DNA of 64,000 nucleotides, taken from Deltaproteobacteria bacterium. Its GTDB lineage: Bacteria; Myxococcota_A; UBA9160; SZUA-336. The stretch spans positions 83,774 to 147,773 of the forward strand of contig JAJDAJ010000035.1 in NCBI GenBank assembly GCA_029261925.1, read 5' to 3'. The notes under the pieces are model-generated. The model had not been told where the DNA came from. It worked only from the letters and a program-made list of their open reading frames with translations, and did not search any database. Below are positions 42,543 to 52,925 of this stretch, in pieces. The first letter of the stretch is position 1. The number at the start of each line of letters is the position of its first letter. A program made the translations under genes and the position numbers.

Positions 42543-43642
42543 GGGCGCTCGATGCAGCGAGTCATCGGGTCGCGCAGCGACTCCATCGAGCGCAGCAGGG
42601 CGAACTGGTTCCGGCAGCGATCGAGGTTCTGGCCGGGTCGTCGCGTCCTGAAATACACGTCTCCCAGCAGGTGGTCGGTCAGGAAGCGGATGCCGACCTC
42701 GAACGTCATCAGCCGGCATGCCAGCGGCAGCACCTCGAGCTCGGCGCCGTCGAGGCTCGGCCCCGCCGACTCCAGGTAGCCGCGCGCCAGCGCCTCGTAC
42801 ACCGGCATCTGCACCCCCACGTCGTCGAGCTCGCGCTCGTCCTCGGTGGCCGAGCTCGTGGCCGATCGCACCAGGTCGCCGAAGTCGTACGCCGCCAGGC
42901 CGGGCATGACGGTGTCCAGGTCCACCACGCAGATCGCGTGTCCGGTGCGCGTGTCGAAGAGCACGTTGTTCAGCTTGGTGTCGCCGTGGATCACGCGCTC
43001 GCGCAGGGTTCCCTCGCGCAGCATCCCGGTCAGGACGCCGGCCGTGTCGGCCCGCTCGAAGGCAAAGTCGAGCTCCGGGCGGGTCTCGCGGGCGCGACCG
43101 TGCAGATCCTGGTCGGCCGCCGCGCGTAGCGCGGCGACGCGGCGCGGCGTGTCGTGGAAGCCCGGCAGGGTCTCCTGGAGGCGCGGCGGCGGGAGATCCT
43201 CGAGCAGGCGCAGGAACTCGCCGAAGGCGCGCGCCGCCTCGTAGGCCACCCGCGGATCCCGGGTCCGGTCGTGGCTGGTGCTCTGCTCCACGTACGGGTA
43301 GACGCGCCAGCAGTCCCCCGCGGCGTCGCGCCGGAAGGGCGGAGCGCCGTCGCGGCCCGGGACCAGCGGCACCGCGCGCAGCCGCGCCGTGCCCGGCGCC
43401 TCCTCGAGCCTGCGGCACAGGTGCTCGGTCACGCGCTGCACGTTGCGCATCAGTCCCTCCGGATCGGGGAAGACCGATCCGTTGACGCGCTGGAAGACGT
43501 AGCGGCGCCGCGCGTCTGGGGACTCGAAGCAGGCCAGCAGAGTGTCGTTGATGTGCCCGCTGCCCCAGGTCTCCGCCGACGCGAGCCGGCCCTCGATCTC
43601 GAAGTGCGCGGCGATCTCCGCGAGTCGTTGCGTCGAGCTCAC
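42539..43642 (-). CDS. Aminoglycoside-phosphotransferase-fold kinase, N-acetylhexosamine kinase-like
   Basis: This 367-residue kinase of the APH fold carries GSGHINDTLL near residue 27 (nucleotide-loop region), HGDTKLNNVLF near 219 (catalytic Asp) and VVDLDTVMPG near 238 (metal-binding Asp). These motifs match the NahK group of N-acetylhexosamine 1-kinases, which phosphorylate the anomeric carbon of hexosamines. Substrate identity is inferred. The GTG start has no strong ribosome site. It is coupled to the downstream CBM9-like gene by a 4-base overlap. Confidence 0.82.
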   Translation of the reverse strand: MSSTQRLAEIAAHFEIEGRLASAETWGSGHINDTLLACFESPDARRRYVFQRVNGSVFPDPEGLMRNVQRVTEHLCRRLEEAPGTARLRAVPLVPGRDGAPPFRRDAAGDCWRVYPYVEQSTSHDRTRDPRVAYEAARAFGEFLRLLEDLPPPRLQETLPGFHDTPRRVAALRAAADQDLHGRARETRPELDFAFERADTAGVLTGMLREGTLRERVIHGDTKLNNVLFDTRTGHAICVVDLDTVMPGLAAYDFGDLVRSATSSATEDERELDDVGVQMPVYEALARGYLESAGPSLDGAELEVLPLACRLMTFEVGIRFLTDHLLGDVYFRTRRPGQNLDRCRNQFALLRSMESLRDPMTRCIERP

Positions 43643-43735
43643 GGGGGCAGAAGCTAGCAGGCTGCCGGAGAACCCACTCCCGTCGCCGCACGACGGCCCC
43701 GGCCCGATCCCGCGGCTCGTCCGGGTTCCCCGGCC

Positions 43736-43768
43736 AGCGGGCCGGAACCGGCCATCCCGGCCGGCCCG
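43736..43768. repeat. Intergenic 9-bp inverted repeat
   Basis: Arms GCGGGCCGG (43736-43744) and CCGGCCCGC (43760-43768) with a 15-base loop lie between the divergent kinase gene and the small membrane gene. The function is not clear. It could be an RNA structure or a binding site. Confidence 0.5.
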
Positions 43769-43800
43769 CGCGGCGGCGTCCCGGCCTGCTAGCCTGTGGT

Positions 43801-43989
43801 GTGCGCATGCTGCTGCTCGTGTTCGTGATCGGGGGCGCCTTCGCCCTCGGCTACTCCGTGGGCCGGCGCCGTTCCGCGCCCGGCGCGGGAGGCGCGCGCC
43901 GCGGCCAGGTGGGCTGGGAGGCCCCGGCCCGGGAGCGAATCGACGACGCTCGCATCGTGCGCGACATCGATCCGGAGCGCCGCGGCTGA
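43801..43989 (+). CDS. Small single-span membrane protein
   Basis: This is a 62-residue protein starting at GTG 43801 (or ATG 43807). One hydrophobic segment (LLLVFVIGGAFALGYSVG) is followed by a basic, Gly-rich stretch and then a charged tail ending in DIDPERRG. I do not recognise the family. It lies 36 bases before an exported methyltransferase on the same strand. The ribosome site is weak. Confidence 0.45.
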   Translation: MRMLLLVFVIGGAFALGYSVGRRRSAPGAGGARRGQVGWEAPARERIDDARIVRDIDPERRG

Positions 43990-44025
43990 TTCGCCGCCGG
44001 CGCCAATCAGAGAGGCAGGAGTCAG

Positions 44026-44850
44026 ATGATGCGTTTCGTGATGATCGCGCTTGCGGCGCTGCTCGCCGCCGGGGCCCCCCAGACCGGCCGGGCGGCCGGC
44101 GAGCTGCAGGCGGCCCTCGAGGGCGAGCACCGCTCCGCGGAGAACCGGGCCCGCGACGGCTACCGGCATCCCGCCGAGACCCTGACGTTCTTCGGGCTCC
44201 GCCCGGACATGACGGTCGTCGAGATCTCTCCGGGTGGCGGCTGGTACACCGAGGTGCTGGCGCCCGTGCTGCGCGAGAAGGGCAAGCTGATCGCGGCGCA
44301 CTACGGAGAGGACACGGGCGTCGAGTACCGCACGAAGAGCCACCTCTCCTTCGTCGCCAAGCTGGCCGCGCGCCCGGACCTCTACGACCGGGTCGAGGTC
44401 ATCGCGTACAACCCTCCCGACCAGTCGTCGCTGGGGCCCGACGGCTCCGCCGATCTGGTGGTGACCTTTCGCAGCCTGCACGGCATGGTTCGCATGGACA
44501 CCGCGGCATCCTTCTTCGAGGGGGCCTTCGCGGTCCTGAAGCCCGGGGGCACGCTCGGCGTGGTGCAGCATCGCGCGCGCCCGGGCTCCGATCCCGCCGA
44601 GACCTCGAAGAAGGGCTACGTGCCCGAGGCGACCGTGGTCGGCCTCGCCGAGGACGCGGGCTTCGTGCTGGTCGGACAGTCCGAGATCAACGCCAACCCG
44701 CGCGACATGAAGGACTACCCGGACGGGGTCTGGACGCTCCCGCCGAGCTATCGCAAGGGGGACGAGGACCGCGAGAAGTACCGCGCCATCGGCGAGAGCG
44801 ATCGCATGACGCTGCAGTTCCTCAAGCCGATCCCCGTGTCCTCGCGCTAG
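44026..44850 (+). CDS. Exported predicted SAM-dependent methyltransferase (COG4798-like)
   Basis: This 274-residue protein has a signal peptide (MMRFVMIALAALLAAGAPQTGRA) and a class I methyltransferase-like fold. The SAM-motif position reads TVVEISPGGGWYTEVLAPVL near residue 62 and later VVTFRSLHGM. It matches the exported methyltransferase-like family COG4798. How such a protein would find SAM outside the cytoplasm is unclear. AGGAG lies 4-5 bases before ATG 44026. Its 3' end overlaps the convergent MOSC gene by 29 bases. Confidence 0.8.
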   Translation: MMRFVMIALAALLAAGAPQTGRAAGELQAALEGEHRSAENRARDGYRHPAETLTFFGLRPDMTVVEISPGGGWYTEVLAPVLREKGKLIAAHYGEDTGVEYRTKSHLSFVAKLAARPDLYDRVEVIAYNPPDQSSLGPDGSADLVVTFRSLHGMVRMDTAASFFEGAFAVLKPGGTLGVVQHRARPGSDPAETSKKGYVPEATVVGLAEDAGFVLVGQSEINANPRDMKDYPDGVWTLPPSYRKGDEDREKYRAIGESDRMTLQFLKPIPVSSR

Positions 44851-45412
44851 CGGGGCGCGAGAGCACGCGCACCGGATCGCCGCTGCGCGCCAGGCCCGGC
44901 TCGACGACCTTCCAGTAGATCCCGCGCAGGTTCCGGGTCCGGGTCGCGCGCGCCTGGACCAGGCGCAGCGCATCGGGCCCGAAGCGCTGGCTGAACTTCG
45001 CGCAGCCGTCGTGCGGCATCGGGGTCACCGAGACGATCGCCTCGCCGACCGCGAGGCGCGTTCCCTCCGGCAGGTTGTCCGCCGACAGCTCGAGATCCAC
45101 GAAGAGGTTGTCGCCGAACACCGTCAGCGGCTGGCCACCGGCGATCAGCGCGGCCACGTCGCTGCGCATGACGGCGAGCTGTGCCTCCGGATCGCGCGGG
45201 GGGCGCCGGCTCCAGGCGTCGCCGGGCAGGCCCTCCTCGACCGACAGCCGCGCCTGCTCGAGTTCCTCGCGCACACCGTCCGCGTGCCGACGCACGATCC
45301 GCTCCAGGCGGCCCTCCTCCCGCGGCGCCGGGGGCAGTGCGGCCAGGCTTGCCTCGAGGTCGGCGAGCGTCCTGTGGCAGTGGGCGTCGCCCCTGGGTCC
45401 GTAGCTCTCCAC
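44822..45412 (-). CDS. MOSC domain protein, single-domain
   Basis: This 196-residue protein with a MOSC-type core (LSADNLPEGTRLAVGEAIVSVTPMPHDGCAKF and RFGPDALRLV) resembles the bacterial YiiM-like MOSC group. The conserved Cys in DGCAKF is present. The N-terminal half contains an Arg/Glu-rich helical stretch (residues 20-75), which is unusual for the family. GTG 45412 has GGGAGG seven bases upstream. It overlaps the exported methyltransferase by 29 bases at the 3' ends. A sulfur- or Mo-cofactor-related role is inferred from the domain only. Confidence 0.8.
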   Translation of the reverse strand: MESYGPRGDAHCHRTLADLEASLAALPPAPREEGRLERIVRRHADGVREELEQARLSVEEGLPGDAWSRRPPRDPEAQLAVMRSDVAALIAGGQPLTVFGDNLFVDLELSADNLPEGTRLAVGEAIVSVTPMPHDGCAKFSQRFGPDALRLVQARATRTRNLRGIYWKVVEPGLARSGDPVRVLSRPASARTRGSA

Positions 45413-45657
45413 GCGGCAGCCTCCCGGATGACCCGTCAGCCGGCGCCGCGTCGAAGTGCGGGCTGGAGCTCATCGCTCGCTCGTGGGGTCCCGGCGCGAG
45501 TCTACCCCCTGCCGCCGGCGGGGGGCGGGCCCAGGTGTGCAGCGCGGCTGGGTTTCCTCGATCCGGCCCGGGGGGCCGTGATCCGCCCCCTCAGCTCCGC
45601 CGTCCGCGGCGCCGATGCTCCCCCCGACACGGGCCCGCGCCCGGCGGAGGCGAGCAG

Positions 45658-45930
45658 ATGCGGTGGTTGATCATCCTGGCGGTCGCGGTGCTGATCGGTG
45701 GCTACGTGGTGCAGACCCGCAAGCCCGCCCCGGAGGTGGCCGAGGCGCCCGCACCGGAGCCGCCGCGGCCGACGGCCGCCGAGGTCCTGGCCGAGCACGG
45801 CCTCGACGAGCGCGATCGCCTCGGCGCGTCCTCTGGCGGCAATCGCGTGAATCGCGGCATCAGCGGCCACCTGCGCGACAGGATCGGCGGCCAGATGCGC
45901 CACAGCGAGCAGCGCTCCGAGCGCAACTGA
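45658..45930 (+). CDS. Small membrane-anchored protein
   Basis: This 90-residue protein starts at ATG 45658 behind GGAGG. An N-terminal hydrophobic helix (LIILAVAVLIGGYVV) is followed by a Pro/Ala/Glu-rich linker and a charged, Arg-rich C terminus. No family is recognised. It stands alone between two minus-strand genes, so it likely has its own promoter in the 245 bases upstream. Confidence 0.55.
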   Translation: MRWLIILAVAVLIGGYVVQTRKPAPEVAEAPAPEPPRPTAAEVLAEHGLDERDRLGASSGGNRVNRGISGHLRDRIGGQMRHSEQRSERN

Positions 45931-45966
45931 GCGGGCGCGCGTCCGGGTCCCGGCCCCCGCGGTCGC

Positions 45967-48119
45967 TCAGCTGCCGGGAGTCTGCGCCGCGGCGCGGAGG
46001 ATCTCCGTGATCGCGGCGGCGTCGACGGGTCGCCCGAGCAGGTAGCCCTGCAGCGTGTCGCAGCCCTCGGCACCCAGGAACGCCTTCTGCTCGGCCGTCT
46101 CGACGCCCTCGGCGGTGACCGTCAGGCCCAGGCGCCGCGCCATGCCGACCACGGCGGCGATCATCGCATCGGCCTGGGGATCCGCGCCCACGTTGGTGAC
46201 GAAGGAGCGATCGATCTTGATCGTGTCGATCGGGAAGCGGACCAGGTAGCTCAGCGAGGAGTAGCCGGTGCCGAAGTCGTCGAGCGCCAGTCCCACGCCG
46301 AGCTCCTTGAGCGCACGCATCGCCTGGATCACGTTCGGATCGTCTCCGAACAGGGCGCTCTCGGTCAGCTCGAGGCGCAGATCGGCCGGGTCGAGCTCGA
46401 AGTCCCGGAGTGCCCGGCGCACCATCTCCGCCATGCCCTGCTCGCGGAACTGCAGACTCGAGACGTTGACCGCCACGCGCACAGGCGGCAGCCCCGCGCG
46501 CCGCCACTGCTGCAGCTGAGCGCACGCGGTGCGCAGGATCCACTCGCCCAGCGGCTCGATCAGGCCGGTCTCCTCGGCGATCGGGATGAACTCGGCCGGA
46601 GTGACGGCGCCCAGCTCCTCGGAGTTCCAGCGCGCCAGCGCCTCGAGCTCCGTGACCTGACCCGTTGCCACCGAGTGCAGCGGCTGGTAGTGCAGCACGA
46701 TCTCGTCGCGCTCGAGCGCCTTGCGCAGGCCCGCCTCGAGCTGCAGGTTCCGCATCGCTCGCACGTTCATCGACGCGTTGAAGAAGCGGTACAGCCCCGG
46801 CCCCTCGGACTTGGCGTGGTGCATCGCGGTGTTGGCGCGCGCGAGCATGGTCTCCGCATCCGGGCCATCGGACGGGAAGAGCGCGATGCCGACGGACGCC
46901 GACATGAAGATCTCCTGGCCGCCGATGTGAAACGCCACCTTCAGGGCTTCCTGCACCCGGTGCGCGACCAGCGAGGCGTCGTCGGGCGAGCGCAGCTCCG
47001 TGAGAACCACGGTGAACTCGTCGCTGCCCATTCGCGAGAGATTGTCGGGGCGCTCCTGCCGGCGCGTGCCCACGTGGTCGGTGGTGCGCACCGACTCCTG
47101 CAGGCGGCCCGCTACCCCCTGGAGCAGCTCGTCGCCGGCCATGCGGCCCAGCGTCTCGTTGACGCGCTTGAAGCGGTCGAGGTCGATGAACAGCAGGCCC
47201 AGGATCCGCTCGTGCCGCCGCGCCTGCACCAGCCCGTGGCGCAGAGTCTCCTCGAACATGCGGCGATTCGGCAGCCCGGTGATCGCGTCGTAGTACGACA
47301 GGTACCGGATCTCCTCCTCGGCGCGGCGCCGCTCGGTGAGGTCCTGGATGATCCCGGCGACCCGCTCGGCCTCGCCCAGCGCATCGGCGCGGACGATCGC
47401 CTGGTGATGGACGAAGCGCTCCTCTCCGTCGCGGGCGACGATCCGGTGGTCCAGGCTCCAGGACTTCCCCTCGAGGGCCGCGCGCTGCATGGCATTCTCG
47501 AGCTCGGCGCGGTCCTCCGGGTGCACGGCAGCCATCAGCGCCTCGTAGGTCGCCGCGCCCGGCGCCGCCACCGCCCCGAGGATCCGGTACATCTCCTCGG
47601 ACCAGAGCATCTCGCCGCTGTCCGGGGTCCACTCCCAGTTCCCCAGGCTGGCCATGTGCTGCGCGGTCGCGAGCCGGTGCTGGCTGTGGCGCAGCTCGTC
47701 GAGCGTCCGCCGCAGGCCCGACGCGGCATCGCTCGACTGCAGCACGAAGCGCACACGGTGCTGCAGGAGCTGCGGGTCCAGGGGCTTGGTCACGAAGTCG
47801 GTTGCGCCCGCCTCGAACGCGCTCTCGATGGTCTCGCCGTCGGAGTGGCCAGTCAGGACCATCACCGGGATCTCGGCGCCCCAGGCCGTCTGGCGCAGGC
47901 GCCGGCAGCAGGTGATGCCGTCGGCGCCCGGCATCTCCACGTCGAGCACCAGGAGGTCGGGGGGCTGCAGCTCGAGCGCGCGCAGCGCGTGCTCGCCGTC
48001 GGGCGATTCGTCCACCTCGAGGCCGATGGCCTCGAGCGCCGCGCATGCGACGCTGCGAATCACCGGGTCATCGTCCGCGATCCGCACGCGCTTTCCGCGC
48101 AGGAACGAGTTCAGGTCAC

Positions 48120-48123
<4 letters not shown>
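45967..48123 (-). CDS. Response regulator with PAS, GGDEF and EAL domains (c-di-GMP)
   Basis: This 718-residue cytoplasmic regulator has a receiver domain (about 10-130, with IADDDP and [13 protein letters not shown] carrying the phospho-acceptor Asp), a PAS domain (about 150-280) and a GGDEF domain with GSDEF in place of GGDEF (near 370). It ends with an EAL domain (about 465-715, ELEALARW near 494, followed by [10 protein letters not shown] and the Lys of DTIKIDRSF). The GGDEF site is altered at one Gly, so synthesis may be reduced, while the EAL motif looks intact. It would break down c-di-GMP when phosphorylated or released by its sensor. The ATG overlaps the kinase stop (ATGA), so it is coupled to the histidine kinase upstream. 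Confidence 0.93.
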
Positions 48124-50954
<2,831 letters not shown>

Positions 50955-51151
50955 CTTCCTTGATGTCGCCCGCGCGCACGCACCCGGGGCGTGGAGTGCA
51001 GCAGGCTGCGGCCATTATCGGGCCCCTAGAGTGAGGCCTTGATGCACAGTCGTCATCGGTTGCGGCCGTCAAGAGTCCCCGGAGTGGGGCCGAAGCCAGA
51101 CAGCGCGAGGGGTCGCTCCGGTCGTGGCTGCGCCCCGGAAGGCGAATCTGG
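50955..51151. promoter_or_regulatory. Divergent promoter region of kinase operon and export operon
   Basis: This 197-base region must hold promoters for both the minus-strand kinase pair and the plus-strand export operon. A GATAAT-like minus-strand -10 candidate reads 51019-51014, about 60 bases before the kinase start, without a good -35. No operator symmetry stands out. Being shared, it is a good candidate for coordinated control of the two units. Confidence 0.35.
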
Positions 51152-52921
51152 ATGGAGTCCGTAGCGCAGGCCTGTCTCGCGCTTTACTGCCAGGCGATCC
51201 CGGGGGCGTCCCGCGTCGTGGCGTCGCTGCGCTCGGAGCCCGACTCGCCGCTGGCAACGCTCGCGGTCTGGCCCGCAGCCACGCCGACCGGCAAGCGCGA
51301 GCTCGCGATCATCGAGCAGCTCGCGGGCGTGGCCCTCGCGCAGGGCCGGACCGTCACGCGCAGCCGACGCGATGCCGGGGAGGAGCCGCTGCAGTACTCG
51401 CACGCGGCGGTGCCGTTCGCCACCGGCGACGGCCGGCACGGCTGCGTGACCGCGGAGCTCGCCGAGGGCGCCCGGTCCACACCGGGCATGGTCGACCTGC
51501 TGCACGGCGTGGCGGGCTGTCTGGCCGCGGCGATCGCGGAGGACGGCAAGCGCCGGCGCCTGGGCGCGGCGCTGGAGGTCGCGAGCCTGGCGCTGGAGCT
51601 CGACGACTTCGCCACCGCGGCCACGCGGAGCGCCACCGAGCTGTCCACCCGACTCGGCTGCGAGCGGGTGAGCATCGGGTTCCGCAACGGCAGCCACGTG
51701 CGCGTCGAGGCGATCTCGCACAGTGCCCGCTTCGACGCGCGGACGCAGCTGGCGCGCGCGCTGGCCGAGGCCATGGACGAGGCCCTCGACCAGGACGCGG
51801 TGGTGGCCTTTCCCGCGCACCAGGAGGGGGGATCCGGACAGATCACGCGCGTGCACCGCGAGCTGGTCGAGACGCACGCGGCCGGCTCGGTGTGCACGGT
51901 GCCGGTCGCGAGCGGGGGCCGTGCGGTCGGCGCGATCTGCTTCGAGTGGCCGGCGGGTCGCGCGGGGGACGCGGATAGCCGCGAGCTCTGTCGCGAGCTG
52001 ACCGCGTTGCTCGGCCCGGTGCTCCACATGAAGCGCGAGCGCGAGGCAGGGCTGCTGAGTCAGCTGCGCACGCGGACCCGCGCCGCTCTCTCGCGGCTGC
52101 AGCAGCCCGAGCGCGGCGGGCTGCGGCTGGTGGTCGCGGCGGTTGCCGTCTGCGTGCTGGGCGTGGGCGTGGTCCGGGTCGAGCACAGGGTCACTGCCAG
52201 TGCCCGGCTCGAGGGTCGGGTGCAGCGAGCCATCGTCGCCGGCCTCGAGGGCTACATCGCCGAAACCCACGTGCGCGCGGGCGACGTCGTGCGCTCCGGG
52301 CAGCTGCTGGCTCTGCTGGACCAGCGAGACCTGCTGCTCGAGCGACAGCGGCTCTCCGCCCAGCGAGCCCAGCTGCGCCGCGAGTACCGCGAGGCGCTGG
52401 CCGGTCACGACCGCACCCAGCTCAGCATCCTGGGCGCGCGCGTCGCGCAGGCCGAGGCCGAGCTGCGGCTGGTCGAGGAGAACCTGCAGCGCACGCAGCT
52501 CGTGGCGCCGTTCGACGGCGTGGTCGTCGACGGCGACCTCAGCCAGTCGCTCGGGTCACCGGTCTCCCGGGGCGAGGTCCTCTTCCAGATCGCGCCGCTG
52601 GACGGCTACCGCATCATCCTCGAGGTGGACGAGCGAGACATCGCCGCCGTGCAGGCAGGGGTTCGCGGTCGTCTGGCCCTGACGGCGCTGCCGCGGCGGA
52701 CCCTGCCGCTGACGGTCGAGCGGGTCACGCCGGTGTCGAGCGCCGGAGACGGTCGCAACTACTTCCGCGTGGAGGCCCATCTCGACGAGCCGAGCGGCGC
52801 GTTGCGGCCCGGCATGCACGGCGTGGGCAAGCTCCGCGTCGGCCGGCGCTCGCTGGTCTGGATCTGGACCCACGGCATGCTCGACTGGCTGCGCCTGCGG
52901 CTGTGGAGCTTCTGGCCCTAG
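51152..52921 (+). CDS. GAF-domain HlyD-type membrane fusion adaptor
   Basis: This 589-residue protein has two parts. Residues 1-320 look like two GAF-type sensory modules in the cytoplasm (with FATAATRSATELSTRLGCERVSIGF and VCTVPVASGGRAVGAICFEWP). One membrane helix follows (VVAAVAVCVLGVGVV, about 330-345). The rest is a periplasmic HlyD-like adaptor with a lipoyl-like hairpin (GYIAETHVRAGDVVRSGQLLALLD), a coiled coil (about 390-440), and LVAPFDGVVVDGD. Adaptors normally join an inner-membrane pump to an outer-membrane channel. The GAF fusion implies ligand or redox control. It opens a plus-strand operon and is followed by the M50 gene 4 bases later. Confidence 0.87.
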   Translation: MESVAQACLALYCQAIPGASRVVASLRSEPDSPLATLAVWPAATPTGKRELAIIEQLAGVALAQGRTVTRSRRDAGEEPLQYSHAAVPFATGDGRHGCVTAELAEGARSTPGMVDLLHGVAGCLAAAIAEDGKRRRLGAALEVASLALELDDFATAATRSATELSTRLGCERVSIGFRNGSHVRVEAISHSARFDARTQLARALAEAMDEALDQDAVVAFPAHQEGGSGQITRVHRELVETHAAGSVCTVPVASGGRAVGAICFEWPAGRAGDADSRELCRELTALLGPVLHMKREREAGLLSQLRTRTRAALSRLQQPERGGLRLVVAAVAVCVLGVGVVRVEHRVTASARLEGRVQRAIVAGLEGYIAETHVRAGDVVRSGQLLALLDQRDLLLERQRLSAQRAQLRREYREALAGHDRTQLSILGARVAQAEAELRLVEENLQRTQLVAPFDGVVVDGDLSQSLGSPVSRGEVLFQIAPLDGYRIILEVDERDIAAVQAGVRGRLALTALPRRTLPLTVERVTPVSSAGDGRNYFRVEAHLDEPSGALRPGMHGVGKLRVGRRSLVWIWTHGMLDWLRLRLWSFWP

Positions 52922-52925
52922 GCAA

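Noticed and set aside
51014..51019. GATAAT as a -10 element for the kinase operon
   Set aside because: There is no acceptable -35 at 16-18 bases. I mention it only as a weak candidate in the region entry.
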